A DNA stretch of 64,000 nucleotides from an uncultured Allorhizobium sp. (lineage in GTDB: Bacteria > Pseudomonadota > Alphaproteobacteria > Rhizobiales > Rhizobiaceae), in the NCBI GenBank assembly GCA_958439205.1, contig OY288189.1, positions 1,875,001 to 1,939,000 of the forward strand. The letters run 5' to 3'. The notes beneath the pieces were generated by a model. It was not told the DNA's origin and did no database searches. It saw nothing but the letters and a program-made list of their open reading frames with translations. Both the position numbers and the translations under genes were made by a program. Positions 54,720 to 64,000 of the stretch are shown piece after piece (position 1 is the stretch's first letter; every line of letters starts with the position of its first letter).

Positions 54720-55835
54720 ATGTTTCATCTGATGTTTTCCCTGCCATGGCTCATCGTGGCAACCCGCTTCATCGCCCCTTTGCCGTGGCCTTGGATGGTA
54801 AAGCTTTTGCTTGCCGCCTTCCTGCTCTTGGCTTCGCAATACCATCTGTTCAGCCGCTTCACGTCCGGATCGGTCTTCGCGCCGGAGTTCCCGCGTCCGC
54901 TGGTGATCGGGTTCAACCTGTTCTTCGGGGCGATAGTGCTCTTGGCCGCAATGCAGGTGGTGCTGGATCTCGTGAGCATCCTGATCCTCGCCGTCAAATG
55001 GTCGTTTCCGGTGGTGCCGGCCGAAGTGCGTTACACCATGGGTGTTGCGGCTCTGGTGCTGGCTAGTTTTGGCATCAGCCAGGCGATCCGCGTGCCGCCG
55101 GTCAAAAAGATCGAAGTGGCAATCCCTGGGCTCGCACCAGAATTCGATGGCTACCGGATGGTGCAGCTGACCGACCTGCATATCAGCCGTCTCTTCACCG
55201 GAAGCTGGGCCAGCGCCGTCGTGGAGAAAACCAATGCGCTCGATTCCGATCTCATCGTCATCACCGGCGACCTGATTGACGGTAGCCTGGACATACGCCG
55301 CGAAGACGTCGCGCCGCTTGCGGGTTTGAGCGCCCGTGACGGCGTGCTCACCGTGCCCGGCAATCACGAATATTTCTTCGAGGTCGATCGGTGGCTTAAG
55401 CATTTCCCCGTACTCAACATGCGCATTCTCGCCAATGAGCATGCGGTGATCGAGCGCGGCGAGGGCCGGCTGGTGATTGCCGGTGTCACCGATCTTTCGG
55501 CGCGCTCGACGGGTTCGCTCGAGCCGGATCTCGGGGCTGCTCTCAGCAACGCGCCTGCGGGCGCGCCGATCATCCTTCTCGATCACCAGCCGCGGATGGC
55601 AGAGCGGGCCGCCAAGAGGGGCGTTGCGTTGCAACTCTCCGGCCACACCCATGGTGGCATGGTGCGCGGCCTCGACCAGATCGTCGCTCGGGCGAACAAT
55701 GGTTATGTCTCCGGCTTCTACCAGGTCGGCGACATGAAGCTCTATGTCAACAATGGCACGGGCCTCTGGCCGGGCTTTGCACTCAGGATCGGGGTGCCGG
55801 CGGAGCTGACGGAATTCACGCTGCGGCGGATGTAG
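54720..55835 (+). CDS. Membrane-bound calcineurin-like metallophosphoesterase
   Basis: A 371-residue protein with four to five N-terminal hydrophobic segments (residues 1-120) followed by a calcineurin-like domain. The metal ligands are visible in LTDLHISRLF, ITGDLIDGSL, VPGNHEYFF and LSGHTHGGM. The same architecture is found in the YkuE/LpxG-type family, which acts on lipid or lipid-linked substrates, but the substrate here is unknown. It is followed by a strong bidirectional terminator. Confidence 0.85.
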   Translation: MFHLMFSLPWLIVATRFIAPLPWPWMVKLLLAAFLLLASQYHLFSRFTSGSVFAPEFPRPLVIGFNLFFGAIVLLAAMQVVLDLVSILILAVKWSFPVVPAEVRYTMGVAALVLASFGISQAIRVPPVKKIEVAIPGLAPEFDGYRMVQLTDLHISRLFTGSWASAVVEKTNALDSDLIVITGDLIDGSLDIRREDVAPLAGLSARDGVLTVPGNHEYFFEVDRWLKHFPVLNMRILANEHAVIERGEGRLVIAGVTDLSARSTGSLEPDLGAALSNAPAGAPIILLDHQPRMAERAAKRGVALQLSGHTHGGMVRGLDQIVARANNGYVSGFYQVGDMKLYVNNGTGLWPGFALRIGVPAELTEFTLRRM

Positions 55836-55855
55836 GCCATTCACAATCACAAACG

Positions 55856-55899
55856 AAAAAGCATCAGCCGCCGGTTTTTGACCGGCGGCTGATGCTTTT
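55856..55899. terminator. Strong bidirectional terminator
   Basis: The 15-bp perfect stem GCATCAGCCGCCGGT / ACCGGCGGCTGATGC with a five-base loop is flanked by A5 and T4. It lies between the convergent metallophosphoesterase and MFS genes. Confidence 0.95.
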
Positions 55900-55910
55900 C
55901 GGACGTCCTG

Positions 55911-57113
55911 TCAGGCGGCTGCTGTTTTGATCACCCGGGACGGGCCGAAGGTTAAGATGGCGATCGCAGCCGTTGCCATGGCGCAGGCGGCCATGACGCC
56001 GATCATGGGAAGGGCAGTCCCATCGTCGAGGACGCCGATGGCGAAGCTGCAGAGCGCGCCGGCGCCGAAGCCGAGGGCACCCATGAGGGCCGCTGCCGTG
56101 CCCGAGATCGCGCCATGGGATTCCATGGCGAGGATGTTGCAGGTGGGCATGATGCCGCCGACGCCCATGACCATGATGAACAGCAGGATGCAGACCGGGA
56201 TCAGCGAGGCGATGCCAGCAAGCTGCAGGCCGAGCAGAATGAGGCCGGCTGCCGCATAGACGCTGGCACTCAGCTTGACCACGCCGCGCACGCCGATCCG
56301 CTCTGCAAGGCGCGGAGCGAGCTGCGCGCCGATACCGATGCCGATCGCGTTCAGGCTGAAGATCACGGAATAAGCGAGTGGCGACAGGCCATAGACATTG
56401 ATAAGCACGAAGGACGAGCCGGCGATATAGGCGAAAAAGCCACCCTGGGCGAGCGCGAGTGCGCCGGCATAGGGAATGAAGCTGCGGGTGAAGAGCAGGC
56501 GGCCATACCAGTGCAGGGCGTCGCCCGGGCGGCTCATGGCGCGCAGTTCGGGCATGCGCGTTTCCGGCAGCATGGTGACGGTGATGACCGCGACGACGAC
56601 GCCGAGGGCGCCAAGGAGCGCGAAGATCATGCGCCAGTCGCCGACCTCCAGCACAAGGCTGCCGAGCAGGGGCGCGAGAACCGGGGCAATGCCCAGCACG
56701 AGCACGACCATGGACATCAGACGGGCGGCGGCCTGTCCGGTATGCACGTCACGGATCGAGGCGGTGGCGATGACCATGCCGATCGAGCCGCCGATACCCT
56801 GAAGGAAGCGGAAGACGAGCAGTTCCGTGGCGCCGGTGGAGAGTACGCAGCCGATCGAGGCGAGAACGAAGATCATCAGCGCCAGATAGATCATCGGCTT
56901 GCGACCGGTCTTGTCGGAGACGGGACCGTAGAACAGTTGGCCGAGTGTGAAACCGGTGAAATAGGTCATCATGCTCAGCTGGATGTTGGCATCCGTCGTG
57001 GCGAGGTCTTCTGCCATGCGGGGCATGGCGGCGACATACATGTCGGTGGCGAAGGGGCCGAGAGCACAGACGGCTCCCAGCGCAATCGCAAGTGCGGTGT
57101 TCTTGTTCTGCAT
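55911..57113 (-). CDS. Bcr/CflA-family multidrug efflux MFS transporter
   Basis: A 400-residue, 12-helix transporter. The major-facilitator motif is GQLFYGPVSDKTGRKPMIYL, and FATDMYVAAMPRMAEDL fits the start of the Bcr/CflA subfamily. It exports drugs such as bicyclomycin or chloramphenicol in better-known relatives. Start 57113 follows AAGGA. It is divergent from a TetR gene, and two palindromes in between suggest repression by that TetR protein. Confidence 0.9.
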   Translation of the reverse strand: MQNKNTALAIALGAVCALGPFATDMYVAAMPRMAEDLATTDANIQLSMMTYFTGFTLGQLFYGPVSDKTGRKPMIYLALMIFVLASIGCVLSTGATELLVFRFLQGIGGSIGMVIATASIRDVHTGQAAARLMSMVVLVLGIAPVLAPLLGSLVLEVGDWRMIFALLGALGVVVAVITVTMLPETRMPELRAMSRPGDALHWYGRLLFTRSFIPYAGALALAQGGFFAYIAGSSFVLINVYGLSPLAYSVIFSLNAIGIGIGAQLAPRLAERIGVRGVVKLSASVYAAAGLILLGLQLAGIASLIPVCILLFIMVMGVGGIMPTCNILAMESHGAISGTAAALMGALGFGAGALCSFAIGVLDDGTALPMIGVMAACAMATAAIAILTFGPSRVIKTAAA

Positions 57114-57154
57114 GGTCCTTGTCTCTTCAGCGGCGGGGGTTGAAACGCGCAATT

Positions 57155-57172
57155 GGAAACGCTATCGTTTCC
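57155..57172. promoter_or_regulatory. TetR operator candidate 1
   Basis: The perfect palindrome GGAAACG-CTAT-CGTTTCC lies between the divergent MFS and TetR genes, 42 bases before the MFS start codon. A near-identical second copy lies 29 bases further on. Confidence 0.8.
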
Positions 57173-57183
57173 TTGAGGAGATA

Positions 57184-57201
57184 GGAAACGAAATCGTTTC
57201 T
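57184..57201. promoter_or_regulatory. TetR operator candidate 2
   Basis: GGAAACG-AAAT-CGTTTCT repeats the palindrome at 57155-57172 with one change in the last base. It lies 24 bases before the TetR start codon. Two sites can repress both divergent promoters. Confidence 0.8.
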
Positions 57202-57225
57202 TATTGTCAACCGGAATCTTGTGGG

Positions 57226-57870
57226 ATGGCAGGCATGACGACGGCTTCAGCAACAGTGGGACGGCCCCCAAGCCTCGCGGATGATGACCGCAAGGCCTTG
57301 ATATTGCAGGCGGCGGAGACCGTTTTCGACAGTCTGGGCTATGGTGATGCAACCATGGAAGAGGTGGCGCGCGCCTGCGGCATGGCTAAGAAGACGGTTT
57401 ACAAGTTCTTCCCGGATAAGGCCTCGCTTTTCGGCGCATTGGTCGACAGCCATGATGTGGCTGTCATCGACAGCCGCGCTGCGACGGGTGAAGAGCAGCC
57501 GGAGGCGCGTCTGGTCCGGCTCCTGGAGGATGTCGCTGCAGCGATCCTCTCGCCCCGGCAAATCACGCTCACACGGCTGGTGATCGCGGAGTCAATAAAG
57601 TACCCGGAGCTTGCGCAGCGCTTCTACCGGGATTGCGTCGAGAAGACGATGAGCCATGTGGCGCACGCTCTGGCCAGCGATCCGTCACTCCGCCTGCCGC
57701 CTCGCCTCGACAACAAGACCTTCGCCGACATGCTCGTCTCGACGCTGCTCGGCTCCATCCATCTGCGCGCTCTGATGCTCAACCTGTCCCGCGAAGCCCT
57801 GGAGGAGGAATTGCGCGGGCGGGTGCCGCTGGTGATGGATCTGATTGTCCGGAGCTTGCCGGCGCGCTGA
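57226..57870 (+). CDS. TetR-family transcription repressor
   Basis: About 214 residues. The N-terminal TetR DNA-binding domain (LILQAAETVFDSLGYGDATM, MEEVARACGMAKKTVYKFFP, about residues 25-70) is followed by a ligand-binding domain. It most likely represses itself and the divergent MFS exporter through the two operators at 57155-57201. ATG at 57226 or 57235 are both in frame. The long frame back to 56971 is antisense to the exporter and rejected. Confidence 0.88.
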   Translation: MAGMTTASATVGRPPSLADDDRKALILQAAETVFDSLGYGDATMEEVARACGMAKKTVYKFFPDKASLFGALVDSHDVAVIDSRAATGEEQPEARLVRLLEDVAAAILSPRQITLTRLVIAESIKYPELAQRFYRDCVEKTMSHVAHALASDPSLRLPPRLDNKTFADMLVSTLLGSIHLRALMLNLSREALEEELRGRVPLVMDLIVRSLPAR

Positions 57871-57960
57871 GTCTCGGGCAGGGGAGATGAGAACCGCCCG
57901 CACTAGGAAGCGCGGGCGATTTGGAGTTTCAACGGAGGCGTTCTCCGTTGCGAAGGCTTT

Positions 57961-58032
57961 GCGCTGCAGGCGTCAGGATGCAGCGCGGTAGGGCGTGCGC
58001 TGCAGGCGTCAGGATGCAGCGCGGTAGGGCAT
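57961..58032. repeat. 36-bp tandem direct duplication at the chemoreceptor 3' end
   Basis: Two copies of a 36-base unit (57961-57996 and 57997-58032, beginning GCGCTGCAGGCGTCAGGATG) differ only at one base (G at 57995, A at 58031). The second copy contains the stop codon and last codons of the chemoreceptor gene. The first copy is a non-coding echo of it downstream of the stop. Confidence 0.95.
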
Positions 58033-59739
58033 GCGCAGACGGGCTGCCCGCTCGGCCGGCGTCCAGACCTCCTTGCCGTCCTCGCGGATACCGTTACGCC
58101 GGTTGAGCTTGAAGCGATTGACGAGATCGGCAAGCACGGTTGCTCCATCAGAGACTGCCCGGCTGATTTCGGTCGACTGGGCGACCATGGCGGCGTTCGC
58201 CTTGGTCATGCCATCGACATCGGTCACGGCACCGTTGATCGCTTCCAGTGCTGCCGTCTCTTCAGCGGCAGAGGTCGCGATGCGGTCGACATTCTTGTCG
58301 ATGGCCGACACGAACTTTTCGATCTCTTCCAGCACGCGGCCCGTCTCACCAACGAGGCGTACGCCTTCCTGCACCTCATTGGCAGAGGTGTTCACCAATG
58401 CCTTGATTTCCTTCGCCGCATTGGCCGAGCGCTGGGCAAGCTCACGCACTTCCTGAGCGACAACCGCAAAGCCCTTGCCGGCCTCGCCGGCGCGCGCTGC
58501 CTCGACACCGGCATTGAGCGCGAGCAGGTTGGTCTGGAAGGCGATCTCGTCGATCACGCCAATGATCTTGCCGATTTCGTTTGAGGCGCCTTCGATGCGC
58601 TCCATGGCGCTGACCGTGTCGCGGACAACGGCGACGGACGAAGTCGCGGCAGCACGGGCGTCCGTTGCCATCTGGCGGGTTTCGCGGGTTCGCTCGGTTG
58701 CCGCCCGCAGCTTGGTCGTTGCTTCGGACAGGGCCGCTGCCGTCTGTTCAAGTGCGACGACCTGCTGATGGGTTCTGTCGGACAGTTCTTCGGCAGAATT
58801 CTTCATCGCGCTGCCATTGCGCGCCAGTTCGTGCGTCTGGTCGAGGACGCCGGACAGGGTCTGCTGAAAGGCGCCGATCGAGGCGTTGAAGTCCCGCCGC
58901 AGCGGTTCGAACTCCGCGCCGAAGGGCTGGTCGAGCGTGATGCGGATATTGCTGTCCGCAAGGCGGCCGAGGCCTGCGCCGAGTTCTTCGATGACCCGGA
59001 AGCGTTCCGTGACGTCGCTCGCGAACTTGACGACCTTCAGCACCTTGCCGTCGGCATCCATGATCGGGTTGTAGGAGGCCTGGATGTGGATCTTCTTGCC
59101 GCCCTTGCCGAAGCGGGTGAACTGGTCGGAGACAAAACGACCTTGACCCAGTTCGCGCCAGAAGTCGCGATACTCTGCCGATGAAGCGTAGTCCCCGTCG
59201 CAGAAGATCTGATGGTGGCGCCCGACGATTTCGGACAGCGCGTAGCCCATGGCGCCGAGGAAGTTCTCGTTGGCATGCAGGATCTCGCCGGTGGGCGAAA
59301 ACTCGATGATGGCCTGTGCCCGGTCGAGAGCCGTGAGTTTGCCTTCGGCATCCAGAGACTTCAGCTTCATCGCCGTGATGTCGGTCGCGAACTTGACGAC
59401 CTTGTAGGGGCGATCGCCCTTGCACACGGGATTGTAGGTCGCTTCGATCCAGATCTCGCGGCCGCCTTTGGCGATGCGCTTGTACTGGCGCTGGTCGAAG
59501 TTTCCGGCGGCCAGATGGCGCCAGAACTGCTGGTAAGCGGGGGAATTGGCTTCGGTCTGGGTGACGAACATCCGGTGATGCCGGCCGACGATTTCGCTCA
59601 GCTGGTAGCCGATCGCTTTCAGAAAGTTGTCGTTGGCATGCAGGATGCGGCCCTCGAGGTCGAACTCGATGATGGCCTGGGATTTTTCGAGGGCGTTCAG
59701 AATAGAGCGGGCATCGCTGCCGAAGGCGAAAAATGACAT
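58009..59739 (-). CDS. Soluble methyl-accepting chemotaxis protein with two PAS domains
   Basis: A 576-residue chemoreceptor without any membrane helix. Two PAS domains are tandem repeats ([20 protein letters not shown] and [20 protein letters not shown], about residues 18-125 and 140-245) and carry the typical WY-type C-caps ([20 protein letters not shown]). A signalling coiled coil follows with the conserved hairpin [20 protein letters not shown], then [20 protein letters not shown]. It probably senses redox or an intracellular ligand through PAS-bound cofactors. It ends in the duplicated segment described above. Confidence 0.93.
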   Translation of the reverse strand: MSFFAFGSDARSILNALEKSQAIIEFDLEGRILHANDNFLKAIGYQLSEIVGRHHRMFVTQTEANSPAYQQFWRHLAAGNFDQRQYKRIAKGGREIWIEATYNPVCKGDRPYKVVKFATDITAMKLKSLDAEGKLTALDRAQAIIEFSPTGEILHANENFLGAMGYALSEIVGRHHQIFCDGDYASSAEYRDFWRELGQGRFVSDQFTRFGKGGKKIHIQASYNPIMDADGKVLKVVKFASDVTERFRVIEELGAGLGRLADSNIRITLDQPFGAEFEPLRRDFNASIGAFQQTLSGVLDQTHELARNGSAMKNSAEELSDRTHQQVVALEQTAAALSEATTKLRAATERTRETRQMATDARAAATSSVAVVRDTVSAMERIEGASNEIGKIIGVIDEIAFQTNLLALNAGVEAARAGEAGKGFAVVAQEVRELAQRSANAAKEIKALVNTSANEVQEGVRLVGETGRVLEEIEKFVSAIDKNVDRIATSAAEETAALEAINGAVTDVDGMTKANAAMVAQSTEISRAVSDGATVLADLVNRFKLNRRNGIREDGKEVWTPAERAARLRMPYRAAS

Positions 59740-59991
59740 GCGGATCTCTGATTTGGGGCGGCGGCGGGGGATTGGGCCGATATGATACGATTATAATTGC
59801 TAACTTACTGAACTCTTAAAAAGACAGCTGTGTGTCGTGTTTGATTGACACAAAAGTCGCAACCGCGACGCCGCCGAGAGAACACTGCCTGTCACTCATG
59901 CGACATGTTTCGTCGCAGCATGGTCTTCTGGCTTTCATGCGGGCAATCTAGCTTTGTCGGATCAATCTTTGCCGCCAAGGGAGCGTTTTCC

Positions 59992-62418
59992 ATGAAGAGC
60001 CATGCGCGTGTCGTCGTCATCGGCGGGGGTGTCGTCGGGTGTTCGGTCCTCTATCACCTGACCAAGTTCGGCTGGACCGATGTTGTGCTTCTGGAGCGTT
60101 CGGAGCTCACCTCCGGCTCCACCTGGCATGCGGCGGGCGGCATGCACACGATTAACGGCGATCCGAACGTTGCCAAGCTGCAGAAATACACGGTCGAGCT
60201 CTACAAGGAGATCGAGGAGTATTCCGGCCAGGACATCGGCTTGCACATGACATCGGGCCTGATGCTGGCTGCCACCAAGGAGCGCTTCGACTGGATGAAG
60301 TCGCTGCTTGCCAAGGGCAAGTATGCGAATGGCGAGGCGACGCTGATTTCGGCGCAGGAAGCCTATGAGATGATGCCGCTGCTTGACCCCAAGCAGTTCG
60401 TCGGCGCCGTCTTCGATCCGCATGAGGGCCATCTCGACCCTTATGGCACGACCCACGCCTATGCGAAGTCGGCCAAGAAGAACGGTGCGGAGATCTATCT
60501 GCACACCAAGGTCGAGGATCTGGTGCAGCTGGAAGACGGCACCTGGCGCGTGATCACCGACAAGGGCGAGATCCGCGCCGAGCATGTCGTCAACGCGGCC
60601 GGTCTCTGGGCGCGCGAAGTCGGTCGCATGGTCGGGCTGGAACTGCCAGTGCTTGCCATGGAACATATGTACCTGATCACCGAGGACATGCCGGAGGTCA
60701 TCGAGTTCAACAAGACCACCGGCAAGGAACTCATGCACTGCGTCGACTTCGACGGCGAGATCTATATCCGCCAGGAGCGCAACGGCATGCTGATGGGCAC
60801 CTATGAGAAGGATTGCCGTCCGTGGTCGCCGATCGACACGCCCTGGACCTTCGGCCATGAACTTCTGGCCGAAGACCTCGAGCGCATCACCAATGAGCTG
60901 GAAATCGGCTTCCGGCATTTCCCGGCCTTCAACAATGCCGGCATCAAGAAGATCATCAACGGCCCCTTCACCTTCTCGCCTGACGGTAACCCGCTCGTCG
61001 GTCCGGTGCGCGGCATGACGAATTACTGGTCGGCCTGTGCTGTCATGGCAGGCTTCAGCCAGGGCGGCGGCGTGGGTCTGGCGCTTGCCAACTGGATCAT
61101 CGAGGGCGATCCGGGCTTCGATGTCTTCGCCATGGATGTCTGCCGTTACGGCGACTATGCGACGCTCGCCTATACCAATGCCAAAGTGCGCGAGAACTAT
61201 TCCCGCCGCTTCTCGATCCGCTATCCGAACGAAGAGCTGCCGGGCGCGCGCCCGCTGCTGACGACGCCTGTCTATGACAAGCTGAAGGCGGCCGGTGCCG
61301 TGTTCGGTGCGTCCTATGGTCTGGAAACGCCGCTCTGGTTTGCGCCTGAAGGTGTCGAAGACGCGTTTTCGTGGCGTCGTTCGACGGATTTCGAGGCGGT
61401 CGGTCGGGAAGCCAAGGCCGTGCGCGAGAGCGTCGGCCTGATGGAGACATCGGGCTTTGCCAAATACATGGTGAGCGGGGAGGGGTCTCGGGCCTGGCTC
61501 GACCGGATGCTCGCCTGCAAGCTGCCCGAAGTCGGGCGCATGGCGCTGGCACCGATGCTGAACGAGGCCGGCAAGCTGATCGGTGACTTCACGGTCGCCA
61601 ATCTCGATGACGAGGATTTCCTGATTATCGGTTCCGGCATTGCCGAGGATTATCACATGCGGTGGTTCGAGAGCCATCTGCCGGACGATGGTTCTGTTGA
61701 TGTCGAGGCCCTCAACCTGAGCCTCGTGGGCTTGTCGATTGCCGGGCCGAAGTCCCGCGAGGTGCTCGCCAAGCTGACGCATCTCGATGTCTCGGACGAG
61801 GCTCTGCCCTTCATGGCGATCCGCGAGATGGATCTCGGCATGGCACCGGTTATGCTCGGTCGCGTCAGCTATACCGGCGATCTCGGCTATGAGATCTGGA
61901 TGCGGCCCGAATACCAGCGTTATGTCTTCGATACGCTGATGGAGGCGGGTGCCGAATTCAACATCTCGCTCTTCGGTCTGCGAGCCCTCAATGCGCTCAG
62001 GCTCGAGAAGAGCTTCGGCAGCTGGTCGCGCGAATATCGCCCGCTCTACGGGCCGCTCGAGGCCGGGCTGTCGCGTTTCGTGGCGCTCAAGAAAGAGGCT
62101 AGCTTCATCGGCAAGCAGGCGGCTCTGGAAGAGAAGCTTTCAGGCGGCACGCTCCGGCTGCGCACGTTCATCGTTGAGGCCAAGGATGCCGACGTCATCG
62201 GTGATGAACCGATCTCGTTCAATGGCGAGGTGCGCGGCTGGGTGACCTCGGGGGGCTTTGCCCATCCTAGCGGCGTGTCGGTCGCCATCGGCTATGTTCC
62301 GAAGGAGATTGCTGACGAAATCGAGGGCTGGGGCGTGGAAATTCTTGGGGAAATCCTGCCCGCCCGTCTGCAGCCTCAGTCGCTTTTTGACGCGAACGGG
62401 TCGCGAATGAGAAACTGA
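59992..62418 (+). CDS. Dimethylglycine dehydrogenase-type FAD/folate enzyme
   Basis: An 808-residue flavoprotein. The Rossmann motif is RVVVIGGGVVGCSVLYHLTK, followed by the covalent-FAD-type block ELTSGSTWHAAGGMHTINGD with its His. The second half (about 430-808) is GcvT-like (DFTVANLDDEDFLIIGSGIA, RALNALRLEKSFGSWSREYR). This is the layout of dimethylglycine and sarcosine dehydrogenases, which demethylate N-methyl-glycines and pass the C1 unit to tetrahydrofolate. With soxBDAG nearby, dimethylglycine is the likelier substrate. Start 59992 follows GGGAG. The 49 residues upstream to 59845 do not fit. Confidence 0.88.
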   Translation: MKSHARVVVIGGGVVGCSVLYHLTKFGWTDVVLLERSELTSGSTWHAAGGMHTINGDPNVAKLQKYTVELYKEIEEYSGQDIGLHMTSGLMLAATKERFDWMKSLLAKGKYANGEATLISAQEAYEMMPLLDPKQFVGAVFDPHEGHLDPYGTTHAYAKSAKKNGAEIYLHTKVEDLVQLEDGTWRVITDKGEIRAEHVVNAAGLWAREVGRMVGLELPVLAMEHMYLITEDMPEVIEFNKTTGKELMHCVDFDGEIYIRQERNGMLMGTYEKDCRPWSPIDTPWTFGHELLAEDLERITNELEIGFRHFPAFNNAGIKKIINGPFTFSPDGNPLVGPVRGMTNYWSACAVMAGFSQGGGVGLALANWIIEGDPGFDVFAMDVCRYGDYATLAYTNAKVRENYSRRFSIRYPNEELPGARPLLTTPVYDKLKAAGAVFGASYGLETPLWFAPEGVEDAFSWRRSTDFEAVGREAKAVRESVGLMETSGFAKYMVSGEGSRAWLDRMLACKLPEVGRMALAPMLNEAGKLIGDFTVANLDDEDFLIIGSGIAEDYHMRWFESHLPDDGSVDVEALNLSLVGLSIAGPKSREVLAKLTHLDVSDEALPFMAIREMDLGMAPVMLGRVSYTGDLGYEIWMRPEYQRYVFDTLMEAGAEFNISLFGLRALNALRLEKSFGSWSREYRPLYGPLEAGLSRFVALKKEASFIGKQAALEEKLSGGTLRLRTFIVEAKDADVIGDEPISFNGEVRGWVTSGGFAHPSGVSVAIGYVPKEIADEIEGWGVEILGEILPARLQPQSLFDANGSRMRN

Positions 62419-62692
62419 ACCGTTTTCCACAAAAGTGGGCTTGCATTAGTTCCCGAGAATGAACGGCGGGTCGCCTCGCGCGACCTGCTGATTTCCTAAG
62501 CTTTTTCTGCTTCTTTTTTGTGTGACCTGTCATTTCCCGGGTCAAAGCGCCTGTTAACAGTAACATTTTGTCTGACGGATGCCTTTTTGGCTTCACATTT
62601 TCGGACAAAGCGATATGGAATCCTCCGACGCCTATGCCCGAAAGGGACAACAAAATGAGACGCAACAATCAGGCGCGTCCGGGGGATAATAT
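62419..62692. other. Leader region of the liv operon
   Basis: A short GGTCGC/GCGACC hairpin lies near 62470 without a T run. The region is A/T-rich at 62500-62600, a plausible promoter. A small upstream frame starts at 62655 and overlaps livH. No full-length gene is present. Confidence 0.5.
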
Positions 62693-63595
<903 letters not shown>

Positions 63596-63599
63596 TCCC

Positions 63600-64000
63600 A
63601 TGACCACTAATGCAAACGTAAACGGTGCCGCGTCGTCCGGCACGCTCGCGCGCGCCATCAAGGAAGGCATCTTCGCAGGTGTCATCTCGCTCGGTCTCTT
63701 CGTCCTCTACATCGGCATCAAGACCGATCAGAACATGGCGAACGAGCTGGTCTGGTACACGCGTCCCGGCCTGCTGGCGATCTTCGTTCTCATCGCCGCC
63801 TTCGGTCGCTTCGCCATGGTCGCCTTCATTGCGCCGTGGATCGCTGCCCGCAAGGAGAAGAAGTCGGCGGCCGTGCCGGTGCACGACATCGATGCCAAGC
63901 CGTCCTTCTTCAAGACGCATTTCCTGAAGATCGCGCTCTTGGCGCTCATTCTCTACCCGCCGGTCATTCTCGCTCTGACAGGCGTTCAGGGTTCGCTGAA
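63600..64000 (+). CDS. livM: Branched-chain amino acid ABC transporter permease LivM, N-terminal part (continues beyond window)
   Basis: The frame is open from ATG 63600 to the window end (133 codons seen). It has an N-terminal polar segment (MTTNANVNGAASSGTLARAI) and membrane segments (EGIFAGVISLGLFVLYIGI, LLAIFVLIAAFGRFAMVAFI). The rhizobial LivM form carries this extra N-terminal region (DUF3382) before the permease domain. It is co-transcribed with livH, four bases apart. The rest of the gene, probably followed by livG and livF, lies outside the window. Confidence 0.9.
   Translation, partial: MTTNANVNGAASSGTLARAIKEGIFAGVISLGLFVLYIGIKTDQNMANELVWYTRPGLLAIFVLIAAFGRFAMVAFIAPWIAARKEKKSAAVPVHDIDAKPSFFKTHFLKIALLALILYPPVILALTGVQGSL

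Noticed and set aside
57895..57918. Hairpin CGCCCGC/GCGGGCG as terminator of the TetR gene
   Set aside because: The stem is short and followed by only three T residues after GA. It is too weak to list.
59962..61782. 606-codon open frame antisense to the dimethylglycine dehydrogenase gene
   Set aside because: It is a shadow frame. The sense protein has complete FAD and folate domains.

Overview
The window reads as a chromosomal segment of an alphaproteobacterium of the Rhizobiaceae (Rhizobium/Agrobacterium/Sinorhizobium type). The evidence is the high G+C coding style, a dctA-dctBD locus closely resembling the rhizobial one, a CtrA/ChpT/SciP cell-cycle cluster with FliJ beside ctrA, an RpoH sigma factor of the rhizobial RpoH1 type, EipA (DUF1134), DUF1236 and DUF6476 proteins, and heterotetrameric sarcosine oxidase. 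No insertion sequence, prophage, CRISPR array or rRNA operon is visible. One tRNA gene (Met, CAT) is present.

Layout. 1-5.3 kb: 3' part of serA, a cyanide-insensitive-type cytochrome bd operon (cydAB plus a 37-codon DUF2474 gene), a Tim44-domain protein and a lipoprotein transglycosylase. 5.6-8.2 kb: a Gfo/Idh oxidoreductase plus ThuA-like pair, an A/T-richer orphan gene and tRNA-Met. 8.3-12.4 kb: mnmA, a dipeptide-epimerase-type gene broken by a one-base frameshift, a spermidine-synthase-like protein and an HpcH/HpaI aldolase. 12.3-17.1 kb: dctD, dctB and the divergent dctA, with a near-perfect sigma-54 promoter and two matching upstream dyads. 17.2-23.6 kb: RHH regulator, VOC protein, a Tat-signal plus GMC dehydrogenase pair, a GT21-like glycosyltransferase, DedA and ung. 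23.7-29.4 kb: amine oxidase/aldehyde dehydrogenase pair, small envelope proteins, a phosphatase and an EamA transporter. 29.6-40 kb: purA, a large acidic membrane protein, an ABC exporter, rpoH, a second EamA transporter, a RluA-type pseudouridine synthase, a DUF6476 protein and a SPOUT methyltransferase.

40-47.4 kb is a cell-cycle and envelope block: a coiled-coil membrane protein, eipA, chpT, a degenerate receiver protein, ctrA, fliJ, a GNAT enzyme, a PqiA-like protein, sciP and a LuxR-type regulator. ChpT passes phosphate from CckA to CtrA, SciP inhibits CtrA, and FliJ belongs to a CtrA-linked flagellar programme, so this block holds a signalling module and one of its inhibitors together. 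The ctrA-fliJ intergenic region carries six GANTC (CcrM methylation) sites.

47.4-64 kb: a DUF2793 protein and cysQ, then the soxBDAG sarcosine oxidase operon, a metallophosphoesterase, a Bcr/CflA drug exporter with a divergent TetR gene and two palindromic operators, a soluble double-PAS chemoreceptor, a dimethylglycine-dehydrogenase-type flavoprotein and the start of a liv (branched-chain amino acid) ABC operon. Sarcosine oxidase and the dimethylglycine dehydrogenase could together take dimethylglycine to glycine.

Most of the window is ordinary chromosome. The points most worth a second look are the frameshifted epimerase, the GANTC cluster and candidate CtrA sites, the promoterless-looking orphan next to tRNA-Met, the ThuA/Gfo-Idh pair, the large acidic membrane protein with a hairpin leader, and the fresh 36-bp tandem duplication at the chemoreceptor stop codon.
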